Assembly (NCBI RefSeq): GCF_001457835.1
Contig: NZ_LN898229.1
Location: 302,082 to 366,081, forward strand
Source of the DNA: Fenollaria timonensis
GTDB lineage: Bacteria > Bacillota > Clostridia > Tissierellales > Peptoniphilaceae
Reading direction: 5' to 3'
DNA: 64,000 bases
Position 1 is the stretch's first letter; each line of letters begins with the position of its first letter. A model generated the notes under the pieces. The model was given only the letters and a program-made list of their open reading frames with translations, was not told the DNA's origin and ran no database searches. Made by a program: the position numbers and the translations under genes. Positions 24,123 to 32,661 of the stretch are shown here, piece after piece.

Positions 24123-25232
24123 TTAATTAATATTGTCGTTTGTTTTTGGTTTCGCTAATACTGTTATTATTGTAAAAGCAATCGCAAAACCAAGCATAAT
24201 AAGTAAATTCGTTTTTATTGCGTCAAAACTTGGATTTGAGGCTAAAACATCATTATTCTGTATATAATAGTAGCTCGGGAATATCTTTCCTATCTTTAAA
24301 GCTGTTTCGCCTAAAAACTCTTGCGGAACAAAGGCGCCGCATAAGAAGGACGAGCCGAGTGAAACTACATTCGTTACGCCTCCAACGGCGTTGTCGTTCT
24401 TAACTAAGCTTGATATCATCAGCGCCATAGGCACTATAGCAGTGGTAAATACAAGTGAGTTCAGCATCATTAGGTTTACGTGTAATTTTGAAAAATCATA
24501 CTTATACAAAATCACATACAAAAGCATATACAAAAACCACACGATTAGCGCGTTTGCGATGTGCCCAAGCGTTAGATATAGATTCATCTTTTTACTTGGC
24601 ACGGGCGAGGCCAAATTTCTCATGGCAATCTTCTTTCTCTTGTAAACTTTGACAATGATTGAGACGATGAGTATAATTTGTGAAAGAAGTAGATAGTTTA
24701 GAAAGTTAAAGAAAAATCTCGCGTCTTCGTCAGTTTTAACAGCGCTTCCACCTTTGATGGCTATATCAAAGTTCTTTTCTAAGTCCTCGTCACTATACTT
24801 AATCGCATCACTTAAATCAAAGCCGGCCTTTTCGTAAGCAGCCACTTGGCTTAAGTATATATTGACCTTCTCTTTAACATTCATCGCGTAGATATCGTTA
24901 GGCGCCGACCTATACAAAACTTCCCTCGCTTCGTCAAAGTCCTCAGGTATCTCAAGCATAGCGCTTATCGATCCATAGAACAATTTATCCTCGACCAAGG
25001 ACTCATCCATGTCCACGATCTTGTCATTTTTAGCTAAGTATGTGCCGAGCGCCTTCGAAAGCTCCGTCCCTGCCTTGTCGTTTAAGTATATATCTACCCC
25101 GACGCTCTTGTAAGCCTCTTTGTTATCACTTTTTGTTGAAAATACAAGTAAAGCCGCAAATATAATCGTATATAGAATTATGGCTGTCCTGTGCGCCCAT
25201 ACTATTTTGAAATAATTTTTAAAGACTTTCAT
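24123..25232 (-). CDS. ABC-2 type exporter permease (second)
   Basis: Membrane protein of the ABC-2/YhgE-like group: one N-terminal membrane segment (IILYTIIFAALLVF), an extracellular stretch of about 150 residues, then five membrane segments, ending IMLGFAIAFTIITVLA. Length 369. Its start overlaps the preceding permease by 14 bases. It forms a heterodimer with that permease, driven by the ATPase of the same operon. Family members export peptides, drugs or lipids; the substrate here is unknown. Confidence 0.85.
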   Translation of the reverse strand: MKVFKNYFKIVWAHRTAIILYTIIFAALLVFSTKSDNKEAYKSVGVDIYLNDKAGTELSKALGTYLAKNDKIVDMDESLVEDKLFYGSISAMLEIPEDFDEAREVLYRSAPNDIYAMNVKEKVNIYLSQVAAYEKAGFDLSDAIKYSDEDLEKNFDIAIKGGSAVKTDEDARFFFNFLNYLLLSQIILIVSIIVKVYKRKKIAMRNLASPVPSKKMNLYLTLGHIANALIVWFLYMLLYVILYKYDFSKLHVNLMMLNSLVFTTAIVPMALMISSLVKNDNAVGGVTNVVSLGSSFLCGAFVPQEFLGETALKIGKIFPSYYYIQNNDVLASNPSFDAIKTNLLIMLGFAIAFTIITVLAKPKTNDNIN

Positions 25233-26316
25233 ATTCTTTACCCCTCATGAAACATAGCGATACTATAATGAAAATAGCGGTAACGATGCCTAAGTAAATC
25301 ATATTTTGCATAAACCTATCCATCGAATCGTAGTAGTATAGCGAGTAGACCGCATCAGTCACGATGGCAACAGGATTGATCTTGTTGATGATAGGTGCCT
25401 TCTCAGCTACAATCACCTTCATATCACTCTTCATCATACCTGCCAAAAACGACATCGTCATGGTGATGGCGATACCCAGACCTATCTTAGTGTCGATCGT
25501 TGCCTTATTTGATACGCCTAACAAAATACCGAATGTAACGCCCGTTAGTGACGATAGTGCCGACAAAGCTACAAGCGGAAGAGCTCTGTCACCAAATTCT
25601 ACTCCTAAACCATTTTTTAGGTAAAATATGAAAAATAAAGTTATCGCAAAATTAATAATCCAGCTCGCAAGCACTGCAGCTCCAAGGCTTACACTCTTTT
25701 TAACAGGCGATATTGCATTCCTTTTAGCGTTAACCGAAAGATTTGCTTCGTATTGGTAAATTACATACATGCCCCACATGTAGCCGTATATAGTCGTCAT
25801 ACCAAGAAGCGTGTAGAAAAACGCATTGACTGAATCCATATTTTTTCTAGAAAGATCTTTTATATGATTATCCACATCCAAAATTTTGCTCAAATCAGCA
25901 CGTGGATCCTTTTGCATAATCCTAGATATCATCGAAGACTTTTGTGAATACACATTCATGATCGTCTCAACTATAGTCTCAGATATGCCAGAGCGTTTAG
26001 TATAAATCTTGTCCATCGACTCGACATAGGCCTTGATACTATCGTCCTCATCCAAGATGTCTTCACTCTTTGCGCGAGTCACATTGAAGTAGCCTTCGTC
26101 CTCCATTTCCTTAATAAAACTACTAAAGTTCTCGTCCTCCATAAGGCTCTCGTTCACCGCCACGTCTATGGTCTTGAACTTCCAGTTATCACTAATGCCG
26201 CCAAAGGTCAGCTTGAAGAATATCCCTAGGACTATGGGAAAGACTAACGCCCAAAAGAGCATGTCCCTCTGCCTTAGAAGGTACTTGAATGTATTTTTAA
26301 ATGAATGCAAAAACAT
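25219..26316 (-). CDS. ABC-2 type exporter permease (first)
   Basis: Partner of the following permease, with the same layout: an N-terminal segment (MLFWALVFPIVLGIFFKLTFGG), a large extracellular loop (about residues 40-165) and five to six C-terminal segments, ending YLGIVTAIFIIVSLCFMRG. GAGGGAT before the ATG overlaps the end of the ATPase gene, indicating translational coupling. Length 365. Confidence 0.85.
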   Translation of the reverse strand: MFLHSFKNTFKYLLRQRDMLFWALVFPIVLGIFFKLTFGGISDNWKFKTIDVAVNESLMEDENFSSFIKEMEDEGYFNVTRAKSEDILDEDDSIKAYVESMDKIYTKRSGISETIVETIMNVYSQKSSMISRIMQKDPRADLSKILDVDNHIKDLSRKNMDSVNAFFYTLLGMTTIYGYMWGMYVIYQYEANLSVNAKRNAISPVKKSVSLGAAVLASWIINFAITLFFIFYLKNGLGVEFGDRALPLVALSALSSLTGVTFGILLGVSNKATIDTKIGLGIAITMTMSFLAGMMKSDMKVIVAEKAPIINKINPVAIVTDAVYSLYYYDSMDRFMQNMIYLGIVTAIFIIVSLCFMRGKEYESL

Positions 26317-26317
26317 A

Positions 26318-27256
26318 CTAATCCCTCAAATCCTTACCAGTTAGCTCCAAGAAGACGTCGTTAAGACTAGGCTTTTCAACATTTAAAGAGCTGTAACGAA
26401 TACCGTTGTCATCAAGAAGCTTGATTAAATTCATTAAGTAGCCATCGCCGTGGTCAAAGCTAAGCTTGACAGAGCCGTCCTTGTTCTCATAGCTAAGTAA
26501 GTGCTCAAACGCCTTGATCTTCGTAATGACATCATCATTTAGATTTTTCGAAGTAAAAGAGATCTTTTCATTCATAGTAATCATGTCCTTAAGCTCTTCA
26601 GAAGTGCCCTTTGCAATGACCTTCCCCTTGTCAATGATGACTATATCGTCACAAAGAAAGTCAACCTCGTCCATGTAGTGCGATGTGTAGATGATGGTCG
26701 AGCCCTCATCGTTAAGCTTTTTGATCCCTTCCAAAATACTGTTTCTCGATTGAGGGTCAACAGCCACAGTCGGCTCGTCAAGAATGATAATCTCAGGTCT
26801 GTGAGCAATGCCACATGCAATATTAAGCCTTCTTAGTAGACCGCCAGAAAGCTTTTTAGGTTTAAATTTAACAAAATCATTTAAGCTAACAAGGTCTATC
26901 GCCCTTTCGACAAGCTCCTTCCTCTTAGCCTTATCACTTATGTAAAGACCACAGAAGTAGTCGATGTTCTCATAAACACTTAGCTCGTCATAAACGCCAA
27001 CGTCTTGAAAAACAACACCAATCCTTCTTTTAATCTCATAAGCATCAGGCGACATAGGCTCACCAAATATCTTTACAGTGCCCGCATCCTTCTTAAGAAG
27101 AGATAAAATGCAGTTTATAGTCGTCGACTTACCACTACCATTGGGCCCAAGTAGACCCAAGATCTCGCCCTTCTTCACGTCCAAATCCAAATTGTCAACA
27201 GCAGTGAGCTCCTTGTACTTCTTCACAAGACCCCTTACCTCTATAACAGTATCCAT
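26318..27256 (-). CDS. ABC exporter ATP-binding protein (DrrA/CcmA-like)
   Basis: ATPase with Walker A GPNGSGKST near residue 37, signature LSGGLLRRLNIA, Walker B EIIILDEPTVAVD and switch His in IIYTSHYMDE. A C-terminal extension of about 80 residues follows the nucleotide domain, as in drug or lantibiotic exporters. The start at 27256 (MDTVIEVRG) has AGGAGGT upstream; the longer frame to 27334 lacks a site. It leads the three-gene exporter operon. No regulator gene lies beside it. Confidence 0.9.
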   Translation of the reverse strand: MDTVIEVRGLVKKYKELTAVDNLDLDVKKGEILGLLGPNGSGKSTTINCILSLLKKDAGTVKIFGEPMSPDAYEIKRRIGVVFQDVGVYDELSVYENIDYFCGLYISDKAKRKELVERAIDLVSLNDFVKFKPKKLSGGLLRRLNIACGIAHRPEIIILDEPTVAVDPQSRNSILEGIKKLNDEGSTIIYTSHYMDEVDFLCDDIVIIDKGKVIAKGTSEELKDMITMNEKISFTSKNLNDDVITKIKAFEHLLSYENKDGSVKLSFDHGDGYLMNLIKLLDDNGIRYSSLNVEKPSLNDVFLELTGKDLRD

Positions 27257-27406
27257 AATTACCTCCTTACAAGTGTTCATTATAATTATACCACCAAAAC
27301 TATTAACATCGTATAAAAAATATGTAAAACGCATGTAAATTCAATTAAAATAGAAAATATACGAAGTGGCAAGACCATAAACATGGTGGAAAATGGATGC
27401 AATAGC

Positions 27407-27435
27407 TTTACATTTAAAAATAAATGGAGTATAAT
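27407..27435 (+). promoter_or_regulatory. Promoter of purC
   Basis: -35 TTTACA (27407-27412), a 17-base spacer and -10 TATAAT (27430-27435), followed by GGGGGA at the ribosome site. No purine riboswitch fits in the short leader. Confidence 0.75.
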
Positions 27436-27458
27436 AAACATAGATTGGGGGAATAGTT

Positions 27459-28145
27459 TTGAAAAAGTTATACCAAGGAAAAACAAAAGACGTTTACGAA
27501 TTAAACGACAAAGAAGTATTATTAAAATTTAAAGACGACGTAACAGGCAAAGACGGCGTTTTCGACCCAGGCCAAAACCAAGTCGGCCTAACAATGGAAG
27601 GCGCAGGACACAGCGCATGCCTACTAACAAAGTTCTTCTATGAAAAATTAAACGCAAAAGGACTAAATACACACTTCGTTTCAGCAGATCCAGACAAAAA
27701 CGAAGCAGTAGTTAGAAAAGCAAAAGTATTTGGTAACGGCGTAGAAGTCATCGTGAGATACAGAGCAGTTGGCTCCTTCATCAGACGCTACGGACAATAC
27801 GCAGAAAGCGGCATGAAACTACCAGCCTACGTTGAAATCACATTAAAAGACGACGACAGAAACGACCCACTAATTACAAAAGACGCACTAGAGATACTAG
27901 GCATCATGACAGGGGCTGAGTACGACGAACTAGTTGGCCTTGCTAAAAACATCGGCGAGTTCGTAAAAGAAGAGCTTGCAAAGAAAGACCTTGAGCTATA
28001 CGACATAAAATTCGAGTTCGGTATGGTCGATGGTAAAGTCGCTTTGATAGATGAAATATCAGGCGGTAACATGCGTGCATACAAAGGAGACGAGTACGTA
28101 GAACCACTTAAATTGGAAAAGATATTATTGGAAGACGTTAAATAG
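27459..28145 (+). CDS. purC: Phosphoribosylaminoimidazole-succinocarboxamide synthase (SAICAR synthase)
   Basis: PurC joins aspartate to CAIR in purine synthesis, using ATP. It starts with the family signature KKLYQGKTKDVYE; RYRAVGSFIRRYG and ELYDIKFEFGMVDGKVALIDEISGGNMR carry the ATP- and CAIR-binding residues. Length 228 is typical of the bacterial short form. The start codon is TTG with GGGGGA upstream. It is not in a pur operon; none of its pathway partners lie in the window. An IS element has split its terminator. Confidence 0.93.
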   Translation: MKKLYQGKTKDVYELNDKEVLLKFKDDVTGKDGVFDPGQNQVGLTMEGAGHSACLLTKFFYEKLNAKGLNTHFVSADPDKNEAVVRKAKVFGNGVEVIVRYRAVGSFIRRYGQYAESGMKLPAYVEITLKDDDRNDPLITKDALEILGIMTGAEYDELVGLAKNIGEFVKEELAKKDLELYDIKFEFGMVDGKVALIDEISGGNMRAYKGDEYVEPLKLEKILLEDVK

Positions 28146-28165
28146 ATACGGGATAAATGGATAAG

Positions 28166-28181
28166 GAAAAAGGCTGCCATG
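28166..28181 (+). terminator. Left half of the purC terminator, split by an IS
   Basis: AAAAAGGCTGCC here and GGTAGCCTTTTTT at 29661-29673 are the two arms of one hairpin; joined across the duplicated CATG they form AAGGCTGCC-ATGA-GGTAGCCTT followed by a T run. The IS now separates the arms by 1.47 kb, so purC has lost its terminator. Confidence 0.75.
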
Positions 28182-28206
28182 TGATATGCACCCACAAACC
28201 CGGACA
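28182..28206. repeat. Left terminal inverted repeat of the IS3-family element
   Basis: Begins TGATATGCACCCACAAAC and ends CCGGACA; 17 of 25 bases match the right end. Confidence 0.75.
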
Positions 28207-28221
28207 AAATAACCGCGTTTA

Positions 28222-29016
28222 TTACACGGCTTGTAACCTGTACTCAACAGGTGACAGGCCGTTTAATTTTGTCTTTATTCTCTTGTTGTTATACCAGTCA
28301 ATATATTCTCTAATAGCAGCTTCTAATTCCTCAATAGTTTTGTAGTTTTCACAGTAAAACATCTCTTGTTTTAACAATCCAAAGAAATTTTCCATGGGTG
28401 AATTATCTAGGCAATTTCCTTTTCTAGACATACTCTGTTTGATCCCATATTTTTCAAGTGTATATACCCAACTCCTATGTTGGTAATGAAAGCCTTGATC
28501 GGTGTGGATCATTAAGTTATGCTTTACAGGTATGGTTTGTATTGCGTCTTTTAATGACTTTAGTGTGAACTCTACTGTTGGAGATTTGCTTATGCTGTAG
28601 GAAATTATTTCTCCGTTATACAGATCCATTATTGGAGATAGGTAGAGTTTTATTTCCGAATTTCTTATTCTAAACTCTGTTACATCACTTACCCATACTG
28701 TATTTATCTTATCCACATAAAAGTCTCTATTTAAATTATTTTTAGCAACTTTACCTACATTGCCTTTGTATGATGAGTAGGCTTTTCTTCTTAAGCCATA
28801 CTTGTTACATAAGAGATTGTTTTCTTTCATGATTCTAAGAACTTTTTTATGGTTCATAATTATGCCTTCTTTTTTTAGTTGTAAGCACACTCTTCTGTAG
28901 CCATATCTTCTTTTGGATTCTTCAACTACTCTCTTTACTCTTTCAATATCTTTGGCTTCTTTTGTATTTACTTCCTGTAGTTTCTTCTCCCATTCATAGT
29001 AAGAGCTTTTTGGCAA
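28222..29016 (-). CDS. IS3-family transposase OrfB (DDE integrase part)
   Basis: Catalytic part of the transposase. The IS3 helix-turn-helix-like segment GYRRVCLQLKKEGIIMNHKKVLRIM precedes an rve core with Asp in WVSDVTEF, Asp in MIHTDQGFHY and Glu in MENFFGLLKQEMFY. The listed start (TTG) is formal: the frame stays open upstream through KTKIIFELRQKYKKLPL into orfA, at -1 relative to orfA, so the active protein is probably an OrfAB fusion made by -1 frameshifting near an A6 run at 29099-29104. Confidence 0.92.
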   Translation of the reverse strand: MPKSSYYEWEKKLQEVNTKEAKDIERVKRVVEESKRRYGYRRVCLQLKKEGIIMNHKKVLRIMKENNLLCNKYGLRRKAYSSYKGNVGKVAKNNLNRDFYVDKINTVWVSDVTEFRIRNSEIKLYLSPIMDLYNGEIISYSISKSPTVEFTLKSLKDAIQTIPVKHNLMIHTDQGFHYQHRSWVYTLEKYGIKQSMSRKGNCLDNSPMENFFGLLKQEMFYCENYKTIEELEAAIREYIDWYNNKRIKTKLNGLSPVEYRLQAV

Positions 29017-29078
29017 ATCAGCAGTCTCTAGCCAATACTTTAAAGGTAATTTCTTGTATTTTTGCCTTAGTTCAAAAA

Positions 29079-29609
29079 TTATTTTGGTCTTTTCTTTGTT
29101 TTTTGCAATCTCTTTTGAACTAAGGCTTCCAGTTTTTTTTCGTATTCTAGCCTTGCTTTTAGGTATAGATTTTCTTGTCTTAATTTAATTAACTCTTCTT
29201 TTTCTGAAGGGGTAAATTCATTTATCTTATCTTTGCTCATATTAGAATCTCCTAGTTTCTTTGGCCTTCCTCTCTTCCCACATAAACCTTCAAAACCTTT
29301 TTCTTTATACTTCCTTTGCCAGACAGCTATTGTGGATGGCTGTTTGATTTTGAAGTGTTCTGCAGTTTCTTTGTAGGATAGACCATTTATTTTCCTATAT
29401 TCTATCACAGATAATTTAAATTCTCCACTATATGAACTATTTTTAATACTTTTCTTGAGGCCTTCTTCACCAAACATTCCATATGACTGAATCCAATTTC
29501 GAATTGTATCTTTAGATATCCCATATTTTTTCGATAGATAAATTTGTCCATATCCTTCTTGGTTTTCTTTTACTATTTTTAATTTCTCTTCATATGTTAT
29601 TTTTTTCAT
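29079..29609 (-). CDS. IS3-family transposase OrfA (helix-turn-helix part)
   Basis: DNA-binding part of the IS150-group transposase. Two helix-turn-helix repeats are visible (YGISKDTIRNWIQSYGMFGEEGL and SYKETAEHFKIKQPSTIAVWQRKYKEKGFEGL), followed by a coiled segment with SEKEELIKLRQENLYLKARLEYEKKLEALVQ (leucine-rich), used for multimerisation. Length 176 is typical of the group. The end is Lys-rich over an A-rich stretch suited to frameshifting into orfB. Confidence 0.92.
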   Translation of the reverse strand: MKKITYEEKLKIVKENQEGYGQIYLSKKYGISKDTIRNWIQSYGMFGEEGLKKSIKNSSYSGEFKLSVIEYRKINGLSYKETAEHFKIKQPSTIAVWQRKYKEKGFEGLCGKRGRPKKLGDSNMSKDKINEFTPSEKEELIKLRQENLYLKARLEYEKKLEALVQKRLQKTKKRPK

Positions 29610-29630
29610 TAAAATACCCCCTTATTTCCG

Positions 29631-29655
29631 TGTCCGGATTTAAGGGGGCAGTACA
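29631..29655. repeat. Right terminal inverted repeat of the IS3-family element
   Basis: Read inward it begins TGTACTGCCCCCTTAAATC and continues CGGACA. CATG follows at 29656-29659. Confidence 0.75.
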
Positions 29656-29686
29656 CATGAAGGTAGCCTTTTTTGTGTGGGTTTAT

Positions 29687-32659
29687 TTAATTTTCTTTAA
29701 CTATACTACTAATCATAGAAACAATATCGTCATTTTTTAATTGCTTCTTAAATACAACGTTTACTCCATCCTCTTTCATAGTCTCAAAGAACTTTTCAGC
29801 TGATTTTATTCTTAAATCTTCTTCACTTCTAAGAGACTTTTCATCTTTCATGTCCTTTGTCTCTACAATAAAATTAATTTGTGACTCGCCATCTTTTTTA
29901 TTTATTACATACATAAAGTCTGGACTTGTTGTTCCTCCAGTAAATAGTGGTATCTGTATAGATCTGCGAGGTATTTTACCAAAAACAACTACATCAGCTA
30001 TATCGCTTTTTACTAAAGTTTCTTTTTCTTTTGGACTATCGTATACTACAGCATCATAAATGAATTTTTTAGGCACAGCACAATTATCATCTCTATATAA
30101 GCCTAAGAGTCCTTGAGATATACTATCTACCACTTCGCCTTTATAGTTAGTTAAACTAGTTTCTTTTATATTTACATCTAGAGCTTTATATGAAAACTTC
30201 TTTATAAGTTCTTCATCTAGCCAAGTATTAAACTCACTTACAACAGCTTGTATGCTTTCCTTCGTAAATAGTCTATCATCTATACGTTCATAGTCGTGAT
30301 AGTACTTGCAAAGCGCTTGATGAATTAAATTTACAGGTACCGCAATTTGTTTATTCATTTGCTTTAAAAATTCAGAATATGTCAATTTTTCATCAACCGT
30401 GAAGAAATTACTTACTCTATCTTTTAAAACTACCGCACCATTTTCTGATTGAAGTCTTGATGTTTTTGTCAATATATTAGTGTCTTTATATACATCTGAA
30501 CTCAATATTTTATATAAGGCATCAACAAGTTCTTGATCTGGAATGCTTTCAAACTTCATATAGTATTTTTGATTTACTTTTTCCCAAAGTTTTCTAATAG
30601 AAGTAAATTTATCTTTTCTAATATTAACAACATTTTTCTTTTTTCTTCCATCAATAATTTTACTTGGCTTTAAGTTATTTATTGCTTCAGGATAGTCTTG
30701 ATACAAGTCATCAAGCTTTTCTGTTTTTATATTGCCATCCATATCAATATATTTTTTGCTAAGCATATCAAGGAAAATATCATCTTTGTCTTTACTCATA
30801 ATAGTCGACAACTTAGGCAATATAGTTTTAACGTTCATTAGCTTATTGGCTTGGTCTGAATTTATTTCATCTAAAAGTTTGCTTGCAAAATCTTTTTCAG
30901 AATAATCAATCAAATACTTTAAATAAAATTGTTCATCAGAAATTCTTTGACCCTTTTCATCAACTGGTAGCCTTAGTCCTCTGCCTACTTCTTGAAGTTT
31001 GCTAATTTCAGAGCCAGAAGACCTTAGCTTTACAATTTGAAAGACATTAGGATTGTCCCAGCCTTCTTTTAAAGTCCACTTTGAAAAAATAAATCTCATT
31101 GTGTTCCATTTGCCTTTATCATCCTTAAAATTTAGTAAATAATCTTTATCTTTAAGAATTTTATCAATTTCTTCCTGAATTTCCTTATCAGAAGATGCAT
31201 TGTCCTGACTAAAATATCCGCCATTAGTTTTGCTAATAACTTCTAAAGAACTTTCTAAGTATTCTTTGTACTCTAATAATTTTTCATCTTGTCTAGTATC
31301 TAGTTCTTTATCAATATTATTTATTTCATGTTTTATATGCTTTTTAAGTAAATCTTCAAACTTTAGTCTTAAACTACCTTTACCCCCATCTTCATCTCTA
31401 TATGAACTAACAGAGTCTATAAAAAATAAACTAAGCGTTTTTATTTTTTTACTTCTCATAAAATTTTCTTTTTCAGATTCAAAATGATTCACTAAGGCTT
31501 GTTTAAGCATGAGCTCTTGATAAGTATCTGTATATATGCCACCATATATAATATCAGACTTAGAAAGAACTTGACCATTTGATAATCTAACGCCGCTCTT
31601 AATCCCATCGTCTCCAAGCTTTCCTATTTCATCAACACTTAGTCCTGAAAAGTCATTACCAAAAGAAGCTAGAGACTCGCCTTTTTTGAATTCAATAGTT
31701 TTCTTGTTTATCTCATCTCTAAATGTACATACTTTAGGGGTTTTCTTAAAATCCATCAGTTTTAGTTTGCTTTCATTCTCTTTTTCAGCATCTATCATAT
31801 ATGTCTCTACACCTTTTACAAGGTTTTGATTAAACGCTTGGACTGAATTTAGATTAAAAATTAAATTATTATAATCAATCTCATTGTTTTTAATCTCTGG
31901 GAATGTCGCACCAAACCTAATTATACATTGAGGATTGATTTCCTTAAGAAGTGTTTTGTATGCTGAATTAGATTTTTTAAATCTATGTGGTTCATCAATG
32001 ATAACGACTGGTCTTGTTGCTTCAAGAGCCTTATATGGTTTAGTAAATGTACCAATAACAGTTTGATCATAATCAGTAGCCATAGTGCTTTTTGATAAAA
32101 GCATACCAGAATTCATAAGCAATACTGAAAACTTATTTTTCTCTAAACTTGTTCCTCTTACAAACTCAGCTACAGCTGCTGGAAAAAGTTTTCTGCCTTT
32201 AGGATTTTTTTGAGCCTCTAAACTTGTTAAGAATAGTTTTTTATTTGGATAAAGATCCGCAAAATGCCTCTTTGCATAATCAGCAGTTAAAAAGCTCTTA
32301 GACCCCTCTCTAATTGCAGTTGTAGGAACAAGAATTATAAACTTATGAAAACCATATAATTGATTTAGTTCATACATCATTCTTGTATAGCAATATGTTT
32401 TTCCTGTTCCTGTCTCCATCTTTATGTCTAAGCCTAAATAGTCATCTTCGTCACTCTTTCTCCACGCTTGAGGAATGCTAGGAAGTTCTTCATATCCGTT
32501 CCATAACTCATTAATATTATTATTTATTTTTTCATCCTGCAAATCAATAATTGGATTCGCGTACACATCGTTTGATTTTTTTATAGCTACTCCATCAAAA
32601 GCTTTTTTTATAGCTGTCAAAAAATCATTTTGATGTGGCAGTATTGTTAACTCTATCAT
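29687..32659 (-). CDS. Type III restriction enzyme, Res subunit
   Basis: Helicase-nuclease subunit that translocates on or senses DNA with the Mod subunit and cuts unmodified DNA. Superfamily 2 motor: Walker A METGTGKTYCYTR near residue 80, VVIIDEPHRFKK (DEPH box), then FGATFPE and a helicase C part with SKWTLKEGWDNPNVFQIVKLR and LQEVGRGLRLP. The C-terminal PD-(D/E)XK nuclease shows SPDFMYVINKKDGESQINF followed by IVETKD. Length 990 is normal. It is two bases from mod. GC is low compared with neighbouring housekeeping genes. The gene looks intact and ends beside the relic of the purC terminator. Confidence 0.93.
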   Translation of the reverse strand: MIELTILPHQNDFLTAIKKAFDGVAIKKSNDVYANPIIDLQDEKINNNINELWNGYEELPSIPQAWRKSDEDDYLGLDIKMETGTGKTYCYTRMMYELNQLYGFHKFIILVPTTAIREGSKSFLTADYAKRHFADLYPNKKLFLTSLEAQKNPKGRKLFPAAVAEFVRGTSLEKNKFSVLLMNSGMLLSKSTMATDYDQTVIGTFTKPYKALEATRPVVIIDEPHRFKKSNSAYKTLLKEINPQCIIRFGATFPEIKNNEIDYNNLIFNLNSVQAFNQNLVKGVETYMIDAEKENESKLKLMDFKKTPKVCTFRDEINKKTIEFKKGESLASFGNDFSGLSVDEIGKLGDDGIKSGVRLSNGQVLSKSDIIYGGIYTDTYQELMLKQALVNHFESEKENFMRSKKIKTLSLFFIDSVSSYRDEDGGKGSLRLKFEDLLKKHIKHEINNIDKELDTRQDEKLLEYKEYLESSLEVISKTNGGYFSQDNASSDKEIQEEIDKILKDKDYLLNFKDDKGKWNTMRFIFSKWTLKEGWDNPNVFQIVKLRSSGSEISKLQEVGRGLRLPVDEKGQRISDEQFYLKYLIDYSEKDFASKLLDEINSDQANKLMNVKTILPKLSTIMSKDKDDIFLDMLSKKYIDMDGNIKTEKLDDLYQDYPEAINNLKPSKIIDGRKKKNVVNIRKDKFTSIRKLWEKVNQKYYMKFESIPDQELVDALYKILSSDVYKDTNILTKTSRLQSENGAVVLKDRVSNFFTVDEKLTYSEFLKQMNKQIAVPVNLIHQALCKYYHDYERIDDRLFTKESIQAVVSEFNTWLDEELIKKFSYKALDVNIKETSLTNYKGEVVDSISQGLLGLYRDDNCAVPKKFIYDAVVYDSPKEKETLVKSDIADVVVFGKIPRRSIQIPLFTGGTTSPDFMYVINKKDGESQINFIVETKDMKDEKSLRSEEDLRIKSAEKFFETMKEDGVNVVFKKQLKNDDIVSMISSIVKEN

Positions 32660-32661
32660 AC

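Larger units (their letters stand above)
28182..29655 (-). mobile_element. IS3-family (IS150-group) insertion sequence, complete, with 4-bp target duplication
   Basis: A 1,474-bp element with orfA and orfB on the minus strand. Terminal repeats match at 17 of 25 positions (left TGATATGCACCC..., right, read inward, TGTACTGCCCCC...). CATG flanks both sides (28178-28181 and 29656-29659), the short duplication usual for IS150-group elements. Both frames are intact and all DDE residues are present, so it may still move. Confidence 0.9.
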
